Source: an uncultured Bradyrhizobium sp. (GTDB lineage: Bacteria > Pseudomonadota > Alphaproteobacteria > Rhizobiales > Xanthobacteraceae). From it: 64,000 nucleotides of DNA. The stretch is from the NCBI RefSeq assembly GCF_947648125.1, contig NZ_CANSMR010000012.1, positions 62,001-126,000 on the forward strand, given 5' to 3'. The notes beneath the pieces are model-generated. The model searched no databases, was not told the origin of the DNA, and was given only the letters and a program-made list of their open reading frames with translations. Position 1 is the stretch's first letter. Every line of letters begins with the position of its first letter. This document shows, piece after piece, positions 1 to 7,207 of this stretch. A program made the translations under genes and the position numbers.

Positions 1-297
1 GGCTTCGGGGTCGAGCCGACCGGCCGTCACAACGACGGCTGCTTCATGGCGGTGTTCAACGTCGCCGCGTTCCGCCCCTTGCAAGACTTCAAGAAGGAGG
101 TCGCCGATTTCGCCCGCTACCTGAAATCGACGCCGCCGTCGGAAGGGAGCCGTGGCGTGTTCTATCCCGGCGAGGTTGAACATCTGCGCGAAGTCGAACG
201 GCGCAAGAACGGCATCGAGATCGAGGATGCGACCTGGGACAAGCTCAAGGCGCTTGCCGCCGATTACAAGCTCACCGACGACCTCGATCTTCGCTGA
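1..297 (+). CDS. Ldh_2-family dehydrogenase, C-terminal end (partial)
   Basis: The reading frame is open from base 1 and ends at the TGA at 295-297, so only the last 98 residues are present. The piece has features of the C-terminal part of the malate/L-lactate/ureidoglycolate dehydrogenase (Ldh_2) family of NAD(P)H oxidoreductases: an HNDG turn, then YPGE, then an amphipathic helix ending in GI.I...TWDKL. The substrate cannot be told from this piece. It is followed 24 bases later by a flavin monooxygenase on the same strand, so it is probably the upstream member of that operon. Family call from motif memory only. Confidence 0.75.
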   Translation, partial: GFGVEPTGRHNDGCFMAVFNVAAFRPLQDFKKEVADFARYLKSTPPSEGSRGVFYPGEVEHLREVERRKNGIEIEDATWDKLKALAADYKLTDDLDLR

Positions 298-321
298 CGC
301 ATTCAGGTACAGGAGAACGAC

Positions 322-1686
322 ATGACACGGCAAATGGCGCTGGTCGGCTTTTTGCAGGCGCAGAACTGCACCAACCTGCCGAGCTCCTGGCGGCACCCGG
401 AGTCGCGCGACGATTCGATGTCGGCGGACTACTACCAGGAAATCGCGCGCATTCTGGAGCGCGGCAAGTTCCACATGGCATTCTTCGACGATCGCCTCGC
501 AATGCCCGACCGCTACGGCAACGATCACGCCCACACCGTCGAGTACGGCATCCGCTGCGTGAAGATGGACCCGATCGTGGTGCTGACCACGATGGGCATG
601 GTCACCACGAAGCTCGGCCTGGCCTCGACCGCGTCCACCACCTATTTCGAGCCGTTCGACGTCGCCCGCCGCTTCGCCACGCTCGATTTGATGACGGGTG
701 GCCGCGCCGCGTGGAACGTGGTGACGTCAGTCAATGACGGCGAGGCGCTCAACATGGGCCGCGCGCAGCATCTCGAGCACGATCTCCGCTATGATCGCGC
801 CGACGAATTCATGGAGGTGGTGCTCGGCCACTGGGACGCCTGGGAAGACGGCTCGCTGGTGATCGACAAGAAGAGCGGCCGCTTTGCCGATCCGGCCAAG
901 GTGAAGCGGCTCGATCACAAGGGCGCGTTCTTCACCTCGCGCGGCCCGTTCACGGTGCCGCGCTCGGCGCAGGGCCATCCCGTCGTGATCCAGGCCGGCG
1001 CCTCCGGCCGCGGCCAGCGCTTTGCCGGGCGTTGGGGCGAGGTGATCTTCACCGCGGCGCGCAACCTCGCCAACGCCAAGCAGGGCTATGACGCGATCCG
1101 GGGCGAAGCCGTCAAGGCCGGGCGCGATCCGGACCAGATGTTCCTCTGCAACCTGATCACGCCGGTCACCGGCGCTACCAAGGCCGAGGCCGAGGACCGG
1201 ATGGCCGTGATCCAGAAGCTGCCGCTCGAGATCGACGCGCTGTCGCTGCTCGCCGAAGGCCTCAACTTCGATTTCGGCGCCAAGGGGATCGACGAACCGC
1301 TCACCACCGAAGAGCTGCAGGGCATGCAAGGCATGCTCGGCATCCGCGACGGCGTGCTGCGCACCTCCGGCAAGACCAATCCCTCGACCCGCGACTTCAT
1401 CACCTTCTCCGGCCGCGGCCAGGTGCAGGACGCGATGGTCGGCGGCCCGAAGGAGATCGCCGACCGGCTGGAGGAAATGTTCGAAGGCCGCGGCTGCGAC
1501 GGCTTCGTCATCGCCGCGAGCTATGTGCCGGGCTCCTACGCCGACTTCGTCGACCACGTGGTGCCCGAGTTGCAGAAGCGCGGCCTGTTCCACAAGGACT
1601 ACGCCGGCACCACGCTACGCGAGAACCTCGGGCTGAAGCGCCCGGCTGCCGGCGCCTGGAAGACCCGCGCGCAGGCCGCGGAATAG
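322..1686 (+). CDS. NtaA/SnaA/DszA-type flavin-dependent monooxygenase
   Basis: A 454-residue protein of the bacterial luciferase-like fold, in the NtaA/SnaA/DszA branch of FMNH2-dependent monooxygenases. The order of conserved blocks fits: N-terminal strand with the ARILERGKF helix, DLMTGGRAAWNVVTS near residue 125, a YDRADEFMEV helix, then QAGASGRGQRFAGRWGEVIF near residue 225 and a C-terminal VP.LQ.RG block. Length is normal for the branch. These enzymes use reduced flavin supplied by a separate reductase, and no reductase gene lies next to it. The ATG follows AGGAGAACGAC, a good ribosome site. It sits between the dehydrogenase and an FAH-fold hydrolase with a 12-base gap to the latter, which suggests one degradative operon. 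The substrate is unknown; relatives attack aminopolycarboxylates and sulfur heterocycles. Confidence 0.9.
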   Translation: MTRQMALVGFLQAQNCTNLPSSWRHPESRDDSMSADYYQEIARILERGKFHMAFFDDRLAMPDRYGNDHAHTVEYGIRCVKMDPIVVLTTMGMVTTKLGLASTASTTYFEPFDVARRFATLDLMTGGRAAWNVVTSVNDGEALNMGRAQHLEHDLRYDRADEFMEVVLGHWDAWEDGSLVIDKKSGRFADPAKVKRLDHKGAFFTSRGPFTVPRSAQGHPVVIQAGASGRGQRFAGRWGEVIFTAARNLANAKQGYDAIRGEAVKAGRDPDQMFLCNLITPVTGATKAEAEDRMAVIQKLPLEIDALSLLAEGLNFDFGAKGIDEPLTTEELQGMQGMLGIRDGVLRTSGKTNPSTRDFITFSGRGQVQDAMVGGPKEIADRLEEMFEGRGCDGFVIAASYVPGSYADFVDHVVPELQKRGLFHKDYAGTTLRENLGLKRPAAGAWKTRAQAAE

Positions 1687-1698
1687 AAGGACATCATC

Positions 1699-2484
1699 AT
1701 GCGCTGGCTGAAATTCACCGCCGCGGGCACCACGTCTTGGGGCCTCGTCGAGGGCGACACCGTCATCACCGTGAACGGCGATCCGTTCGGTGAATGGAGC
1801 AAGACGGCGAAGACCCACGCCTTGAAGGACGTCAAGATCGAGCTGCCGCTGATCCCGCGCACCTTCTACTGCGTCGGACTGAACTATCTGAAGCACCTCA
1901 AGGAGGCCGCCGACAAGGCCGGCACGGTGCCGAACGTCCCTGATCGACCCGAGATCGGTTACCGCGCGCAGAACGCGCTGATCGCCCATGACGAGAACGT
2001 CGTGATCCCGGCGAGCGCGACCGAGAAGATCCATTACGAGGGCGAGCTGGTCGTGGTGATCGGCAAGACCGCCAAGCACCTCACCGAAGCCAATGCAATG
2101 GACTGCGTGTTCGGATACACGATCGGCAACGACGTCTCCGAGCGCAGCTGGCAGAAGGCCGATCGCGGGCTGTGGCGCGCCAAGAACGCCGACACTTTCA
2201 AGCCGATGGGCCCGTGGATCGAGACCGATGTCGATCTCGACCGCATGGAGACCGCGATCCGCGTCAACGGCAAGGAGACCGGCCGCTTCCGCACCAACGA
2301 GATGATCTTCGGCATCGTGCCCTTCCTGGTCGAACTTTCGAAATACTTCACGCTGTCGCCCGGCGACGTGATCTGGATGGGCACCGACGGCGCCTCGCCT
2401 GACCTGAAGGACGGAGACGTGGTCGAGATCGACATCACCGGCATCGGGACCTTGCGGAACAGGTTCGTGAAGGAGAAGGCGTGA
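1699..2484 (+). CDS. Fumarylacetoacetate hydrolase-family protein
   Basis: A 261-residue member of the FAH superfamily (fumarylacetoacetase / 2-hydroxyhepta-diene-dioate isomerase fold). The N-terminal cap domain is followed by FYCVGLNYLKH near residue 55, the metal-binding HYEGELVVVIGK (E-x-E ligands, near residue 115), the third ligand region GNDVSER near residue 148, and the C-terminal PGDVIWMGTDG. Such enzymes cleave or isomerise C-C bonds in dicarbonyl ring-fission products using Mg2+ or Mn2+. It starts 12 bases after the monooxygenase, so the two are probably co-transcribed and this enzyme may process that product. The exact reaction cannot be assigned. Confidence 0.88.
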   Translation: MRWLKFTAAGTTSWGLVEGDTVITVNGDPFGEWSKTAKTHALKDVKIELPLIPRTFYCVGLNYLKHLKEAADKAGTVPNVPDRPEIGYRAQNALIAHDENVVIPASATEKIHYEGELVVVIGKTAKHLTEANAMDCVFGYTIGNDVSERSWQKADRGLWRAKNADTFKPMGPWIETDVDLDRMETAIRVNGKETGRFRTNEMIFGIVPFLVELSKYFTLSPGDVIWMGTDGASPDLKDGDVVEIDITGIGTLRNRFVKEKA

Positions 2485-2517
2485 GAGTGTGGTCTAGCCA
2501 GCGCGCGCCTCATTCTC

Positions 2518-2653
2518 GATGTCGTCCCTGCGAAAGCAGGGATCCATAACCACCGCCTTGCGTGATGGAATTCGCTGGGGCCACAGCGTCGCACGACAAC
2601 TGTACCCTGTGGTTATGGATCCCGGGTCGCGCTGCGCTCGCCCGGGACGACAG
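2518..2653. repeat. Dispersed palindromic element (CGTCC/GGATCCATAAC family)
   Basis: Outer arms TCGTCCCTGCGAAAGCAGGG and the complementary CCCGGG...GGGACGA flank a second pair GGATCCATAACCACC / GGTTATGGATCC. A middle part GGGGCCACAGCGTCGCAC recurs in related form in the element at 42006-42130, and the outer arms recur at 6422-6562. It fills the gap between the FAH gene and the serine hydrolase and holds no convincing gene. Confidence 0.7.
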
Positions 2654-2799
2654 CGAGTGTGTTGCGGGGCTTGTGAGTCACACATCCGCATTCTCGTCGG
2701 GCCATCGTGACATCATCACATGGCCACTTTCGTAACGTGACAGAAACAAGAGAACCGCAATACCGTGCGGGCCGCTCGCACCCACCAGGCAAGGCAACA

Positions 2800-3984
2800 A
2801 TGCCGCTTTCGCGCCGAACGTTGCTCCAGGGCTCGCTGCTATCAGCCGCCGGGATCGCCTGGAGGCCGTGGCCGGCTCTTGCCGATCCGCCCGCGGAGCG
2901 TCCGACATCGGAGCAACGCAAGCAGATGGCGGGCCTCGCCGCCGACTTCATGAAGGAGTACGACGTACCCGGTCTTTCCATCGCGGTTTCGATCAAGGGA
3001 AAGCCCGCTTATGTGGAGGCGTTCGGCGTTGCGGACCGGGAGAGCGGCGAAGCATTGACTCCGCAGCACCGCTTCCGCATCGCGAGCATCTCGAAGCCGG
3101 TGACATCGACCGGGATCTTCACCCTCGTCGAAGCGGGCAAATTGCGGCTCGGCGACTACGTGTTCGGCGCAAGCTCCGTTCTCGGCAACGACTACCCGAC
3201 GACGCCAACCTTGCAAAGCCTGGTGCCGTCAGGCTCATCCCGCTCGCCTGTCGAGCAGATCACGATCGAGCATCTGTTGACCCACACCACCGGGACCTGG
3301 GGTAACCAGTCCCGCGACCCGATGTTCATGAACCCGGACATGAAGCATCGCGAGCTGATCAACTGGACGCTGGAGCACATGCCGCTCACCAGTCCACCGG
3401 GCCAATCATATGCCTATTCGAACTTCGGCTATTGCATCCTCGGCCGCGTCATCGAGACGCTCAGCGGCCGGAGCTACGAGCAATACATCAAGGACACGGT
3501 CCTGAAGCGATGCGGCATCACCGACATGCAGATTGCCGGCAATACGCTGCGCGAGCGGGCAAGCAACGAGGTGAAATATTACAGCCAGACCGGCGGCGAT
3601 CCGTACCGGATGAACGTCGCGCGGATGGATTCGCACGGCGGCTGGATTGCGACGCCAAGCGATTTGACGACGCTGTTCGTCCATATCGACGGCTTCAAGG
3701 ACACCGAACAGCTGCTCACCGACGACAGCCTCCGCGTCATGAGCACGCCCAGCGCCGTCAATCCTCGCTGTGCCAAGGGCCTGTTCATCACGGCGAACAA
3801 CAATTGGTGGCACAGCGGGCTGCTGGACGGAACGACGACGATCTCGGTCCGGACCGATGGAGACTTCTGCTGGTCCGCGTTCACCAATACCAGGTCGCGC
3901 GACGGCATGACCCGCGCCCTCGACCTGCTGGTCTGGCACATGGTCAAGACGGTGCCGGACTGGCAGCCGCAGAAGCGGGCGTAG
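2800..3984 (+). CDS. Exported serine hydrolase, beta-lactamase/PBP fold
   Basis: A 394-residue protein with a twin-arginine-type leader (SRRTLLQG, residues 4-11, hydrophobic stretch, ALA cleavage-like site near 28). The serine-transpeptidase fold is marked by S96-I-S-K99 (catalytic Ser and Lys), a YSN motif near residue 205 and an HSG motif near 330, as in class C beta-lactamases, esterase EstB and D-aminopeptidases. I chose the ATG at 2800 because it places the RR leader at the N terminus; an in-frame start at 2707 only adds low-complexity sequence. Gene stands alone. Probable periplasmic esterase or peptidase; substrate unknown. Confidence 0.87.
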   Translation: MPLSRRTLLQGSLLSAAGIAWRPWPALADPPAERPTSEQRKQMAGLAADFMKEYDVPGLSIAVSIKGKPAYVEAFGVADRESGEALTPQHRFRIASISKPVTSTGIFTLVEAGKLRLGDYVFGASSVLGNDYPTTPTLQSLVPSGSSRSPVEQITIEHLLTHTTGTWGNQSRDPMFMNPDMKHRELINWTLEHMPLTSPPGQSYAYSNFGYCILGRVIETLSGRSYEQYIKDTVLKRCGITDMQIAGNTLRERASNEVKYYSQTGGDPYRMNVARMDSHGGWIATPSDLTTLFVHIDGFKDTEQLLTDDSLRVMSTPSAVNPRCAKGLFITANNNWWHSGLLDGTTTISVRTDGDFCWSAFTNTRSRDGMTRALDLLVWHMVKTVPDWQPQKRA

Positions 3985-4280
3985 GCCTCGCCGTCATTCC
4001 GGGGTGAAGGGCGAGTCGCTCCACCATCCTACAGACTCAGTGATCGGCGCGTGAGGGAGCCACTGGCGGAAGGGTTCCCTCCCCCCTTGTGGGGGAGGGT
4101 AGGGAGAGGGTGCCACACGACGTGCCTTCTCCGAACCGTTACGGCAATAGGTGAACGCAATTGCACCGTCGGTGCACTCATCAATCATCTCGCCCGGGGC
4201 CCCCCCTCTCCCCACCCTCCCCCACAAGGGGGGAGGGAGCCTGGGTGACGTGCTCGCCTCACCCTCATTCCGCACCTAGC
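3985..4280. repeat. Intergenic palindromic element
   Basis: No gene is seen in this 296-base gap. Arms at about 4075-4110 (CCCTCCCCCCTTGTGGGGGA and on) and 4203-4240 are near-complementary, making a large stem around a loop of about 90 bases. It resembles the elements at 10146-10272, 16116-16235 and 53196-53339, with TTGTGG in place of TTGCGG in the arm. A short CCACCATCCTACAG string at 4020-4033 resembles one end of the elements at 6325 and 39170. Confidence 0.65.
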
Positions 4281-5201
4281 TCAGCGCGCCGCCGCCGACC
4301 TGCTCTTCACGTGATCGATGAAGGCGCGCAGCTTCGGCATGATCTGACGGTGGCCGGGATAGTACAGAAACACGCCCGGTGTCGTCGTCGCGAATGGCTC
4401 CAGCACGCGGACCAGCTTCTTCTCTTTCACCGCGCCGGCGACCAGCGGCGCGGGCACTTGCGCCAATCCCACGCCTTCGATGGCCGCGCCGACCAGCGTG
4501 GGGAAATCATGGCCGATGAAGGATCCGGAGACGGCAAGCTCGATCGAACGGCCGTTGTCGTTGAGCGACCACGGCGCCAGCCCGCCATTCGATCGCCGCA
4601 ACCTGAGGCACGCATGCGCACGCAGATCGTCCGGGCGCTTGGGCCGGCCGCGGCGCGCGAGATAGTCCGGGCTGCCGACGACGGCGAACGGGAACGGCTT
4701 GGTCAGGCGGACCGCGACCATGTCCGGGTTGATGAACTGGCCCATCCGGATGCCGGCATCGAAACCTCCGGCGGCGAGATCGACCAGCTCCTCGCTGGCG
4801 GCGAGCTCGACCTCGATCTCGGGATAGGCCTTGCAGAATGAGGCGATCAGCGGCTCCAGCAGGATCGGCACCACCGAGCGCGGTACGGTGAGACGCAACA
4901 GCCCCGCCGGCTTCTGCCCGAGCTCGCGCGCCGCCCCGCTTGCGGCGACCAGCTCCTCGAACGCGGGCCTTGCGCGCGCCAGGAATCGTTCGCCGGCTTC
5001 GGTGAGGCCGACGCTGCGGGTGGTGCGGATGAACAGCACGGCGCCGAGGCGCGCCTCGAGCGCGCGCACCGCCTGGCTGATCGCCGACGGCGTCACCGCG
5101 AGCTCGGTCGCCGCGCGACGAAAGCTGCGGTGCTGTGCAACACTGAGGAACGCCTCCACGCCGTCGAGCGCCCCCTGCCTGACTGTGAAGTTCTGCTTCA
5201 T
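4281..5201 (-). CDS. LysR-family transcriptional regulator
   Basis: A 306-residue LysR-type regulator. The N-terminal winged helix-turn-helix is clear (FRRAATELAVTPSAISQAVR, residues about 28-47), followed by LEARLGAVLFIRTTRSVGLT and a linker helix, then a two-lobed substrate-binding-like domain. It is divergent from the small exported protein at 5334, the usual layout for a LysR regulator and its target. Effector unknown. Confidence 0.92.
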   Translation of the reverse strand: MKQNFTVRQGALDGVEAFLSVAQHRSFRRAATELAVTPSAISQAVRALEARLGAVLFIRTTRSVGLTEAGERFLARARPAFEELVAASGAARELGQKPAGLLRLTVPRSVVPILLEPLIASFCKAYPEIEVELAASEELVDLAAGGFDAGIRMGQFINPDMVAVRLTKPFPFAVVGSPDYLARRGRPKRPDDLRAHACLRLRRSNGGLAPWSLNDNGRSIELAVSGSFIGHDFPTLVGAAIEGVGLAQVPAPLVAGAVKEKKLVRVLEPFATTTPGVFLYYPGHRQIMPKLRAFIDHVKSRSAAAR

Positions 5202-5333
5202 GGCCTGTCAACATTATCGCGAATAGTCGCTCGCGGGAAGCCACCCTACATCGGAGCCACAGGCAGCCGCATCGCAAGGCGCGCTGCTCCACCCGACATC
5301 ACGACGGCAGTCGTGAACGGAGACCTGCGACCG

Positions 5334-5747
5334 ATGAAAACGATCCGTCACACCCTCCTTGCCCTCACCCTCACTTCGACAGGCTTAACCTCCATGACCG
5401 CTCCCTCTCTTGCTCAGGCCCAAACACAGGCACAGGCCCCCTCCACCATCACCACCGGCGTGATGGTGATCCTCACCGTCAAGACGGGCGTCACCCGCGA
5501 ACAGGTGATGGCCGTGATGCCGGATGAAATCCGGCAGACCGTGCAGCTCTATCTCAGCGGCAAGGTTCGCGAATGGTATTCGCGATCCGACGGGCGCGGG
5601 GTCATCCTCTTGCTCGATGCCAAGGATACGTCCGAGGCGCACGCGATCATGGAAGGTCTGCCGTTGTCCAAGCTGGATATCATGGACCACGACTACATCG
5701 CGGTCGGCCCGCTGCTGCCGCTGCGCCTGCTAGTCGCCAAGCCGTGA
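5334..5747 (+). CDS. Small exported protein, muconolactone-isomerase-like fold
   Basis: A 137-residue protein with a signal peptide (MKTIRHTLLALTLTSTGLTS, cleavage near APSLAQA). The mature part, TGVMVILTVKTGVTREQV...EWYSRSDGRGVILLLDAKDTSEAHAIMEGLPL, has the strand-helix-strand spacing of dimeric alpha-beta barrel (muconolactone isomerase/YciI-like) proteins. The start at 5334 gives a complete signal peptide; longer in-frame starts would run into the divergent LysR gene. Likely target of that regulator and co-transcribed with the membrane protein that follows. Biochemical role unknown. Confidence 0.75.
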   Translation: MKTIRHTLLALTLTSTGLTSMTAPSLAQAQTQAQAPSTITTGVMVILTVKTGVTREQVMAVMPDEIRQTVQLYLSGKVREWYSRSDGRGVILLLDAKDTSEAHAIMEGLPLSKLDIMDHDYIAVGPLLPLRLLVAKP

Positions 5748-5809
5748 ACCCTCCGAGGTCGAACCCGATCGACGGGTTCGGCCTCTCCCTCCGGGTCGAC
5801 AAACAGAGG

Positions 5810-6322
5810 ATGCCGGCCGTGCCAGTCAGTCTCAACATTCCATTCCTGCTTAGCGTCGCCGGAGCATTTCTGACGAGTGCAGTGGTGGCCGCGACCTATG
5901 TCTGGCCGGCGCTCCGCACCTGGCCGCGCCATGAGGCGCTGCGGCTGCTTGCGGCGTTCCATGCCTTCCGGTTTCTCGGGATGAACTTCATGGTCACAGG
6001 CTTCGTGTCGCCGGAGGTGAACCCGGTGTTCGCCGGCGCGGTCGGCTGGGGCGATCTGACCGCCGCAGCTCTCGCGCTGCTCGCGATGGCGGCACTGTCG
6101 TGGCGCTGGCCGATCGCCATTCCGATCGTCTGGTTGTTCAACATCTGGGGCACGCTGGATCTTCTCAACGCCTACTTCATGGGCGCGACGAAGAACGCGG
6201 ATCCCGGCCTGTTCGGCGCCGGCATCTATATCCCGGCGCTCTACGTGCCGCTGCTGCTGGTCAGCCACGTCATGATCTTCATGCTCCTGATGCAGGCGAA
6301 ATCGGCGGAAGCGACTGCATGA
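5810..6322 (+). CDS. Small integral membrane protein, unknown function
   Basis: About 170 residues with four to five hydrophobic segments (LLSVAGAFLTSAVVAATYVW, then segments near residues 45, 75, 100 and 140). No motif points to an activity. The ATG at 5810 is directly preceded by GAGG; a GTG three codons later (5819) has that GAGG at better spacing, so the real start may be 5819. It lies 62 bases after the small exported protein and is probably in the same transcript. I do not recognise a named family with confidence. Confidence 0.7.
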   Translation: MPAVPVSLNIPFLLSVAGAFLTSAVVAATYVWPALRTWPRHEALRLLAAFHAFRFLGMNFMVTGFVSPEVNPVFAGAVGWGDLTAAALALLAMAALSWRWPIAIPIVWLFNIWGTLDLLNAYFMGATKNADPGLFGAGIYIPALYVPLLLVSHVMIFMLLMQAKSAEATA

Positions 6323-6324
6323 CC

Positions 6325-6408
6325 TGTAGGATGGGTAGAGCGAAGCGAAACCCGTCAACGCATCCGCGGCACGATGATGGGTTTCGCCGCGCTCTACCCA
6401 TCCTACGG
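6325..6408. repeat. Palindromic element, GTAGGATGGGTAGAGCGAAG family
   Basis: Arms TGTAGGATGGGTAGAGCG and the complementary CGCTCTACCCATCCTACG. A second copy with the same arms and the shared GAAGCGAAACCC string is at 39170-39257. No coding content. Confidence 0.75.
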
Positions 6409-6421
6409 ATTGCATCAACAT

Positions 6422-6562
6422 CGTCGTCCCGGCGCAGGCCGGGACCCATACTCCGCAGCGGTGTTGTGAACGGGATTTGTCGTTCCAGGGCCGCGCAATA
6501 ATGCATATTCGTGGTTATGGGTCCCGGCCCCCGTGCGCAATTGCGCACTAGGCCGGGACGAC
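6422..6562. repeat. Palindromic element, CGTCGTCCCGGC family
   Basis: Arms CGTCGTCCCGGCGCAGGCC and GGCCGGGACGAC enclose CCCATA / GTTATGGGTCCCGG. Same architecture as 2518-2653 and 42006-42130. Together with the preceding element it fills the gap 6323-6595, where I see no gene. Confidence 0.7.
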
Positions 6563-6595
6563 AGCACCTATGTGGCACAGCCGTCGTGGCACGTC

Positions 6596-7051
6596 TCAAA
6601 ACGGCAGCGCCACGCCGGTCTTGATCTCCTTCAGGATCACGTTGGTGCGGACGTGGCGGATGCCGGGGATGCGGAACATGAACTCGTCGAGGAATCTGTT
6701 GTAGGCGTCCATGTCGCGCACAACGACCCGCAAATGATAGTCGGCATCGCCAGTGGTCGCGAAGCATTCCAGCACCTCCCGGCGCTGCATCACCCGCGCG
6801 ACGAACTCGTCGACGAATTTGACATCGTGCCGCTCCAGCGAGACGTGCAGGATCGCCGAGGTCGCAAAGCCGGCGCGCTCGCGCGCGACCAGCGCCGAAT
6901 AGCCGGATATGACGCCCGACTCTTCCAGCGCACGGACCCGGCGCCAGCACGCCGACGTCGACATCCCAACGGTTTCGGCAAGCTGCTGGTTGGTGGCGCG
7001 GCCGTCCCTCTGCAGTTCGGCGAGAATTTTCTCGTCTTGCTCTTCGACCAT
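6596..7051 (-). CDS. Lrp/AsnC-family transcriptional regulator
   Basis: A 151-residue Lrp/AsnC protein of normal length. N-terminal helix-turn-helix (DEKILAELQRDGRATNQQLA then MSTSACWRRVRALEESGVI, residues 4-48), followed by the RAM/AsnC ligand-binding domain with the characteristic TGDADYHLRVVVRD block near residue 100. It is divergent from the indolepyruvate oxidoreductase gene, and two 13-base palindromes lie between them, so it probably controls that gene and itself in response to an amino acid or aryl-pyruvate signal (inference). Confidence 0.93.
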   Translation of the reverse strand: MVEEQDEKILAELQRDGRATNQQLAETVGMSTSACWRRVRALEESGVISGYSALVARERAGFATSAILHVSLERHDVKFVDEFVARVMQRREVLECFATTGDADYHLRVVVRDMDAYNRFLDEFMFRIPGIRHVRTNVILKEIKTGVALPF

Positions 7052-7067
7052 TACGCGGCTCCAATTT

Positions 7068-7150
7068 GGTAGATTCTACCGAATTGCCGTGCTCACAGCA
7101 ATCTCCTGCCGATTATAGTTCGTCAGATGAACAGATAGGTAAGATCTACC
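7068..7150. promoter_or_regulatory. Two Lrp-type operator palindromes
   Basis: GGTAGATTCTACC at 7068-7080 and GGTAAGATCTACC at 7138-7150 share the arms GGTA and CTACC. The first extends to a near-palindrome TTTGGTAGATTCTACCGAA. Their centres are 70 bases apart, close to seven helical turns, which suits cooperative binding by an Lrp octamer. They lie in the divergent region of the Lrp gene and the oxidoreductase gene. Confidence 0.55.
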
Positions 7151-7207
7151 ACCCCCTGAGGCGTAGCCTTGTCCGGTCAGACATTGCGATTCCCGGAGGG
7201 GTCAGTC

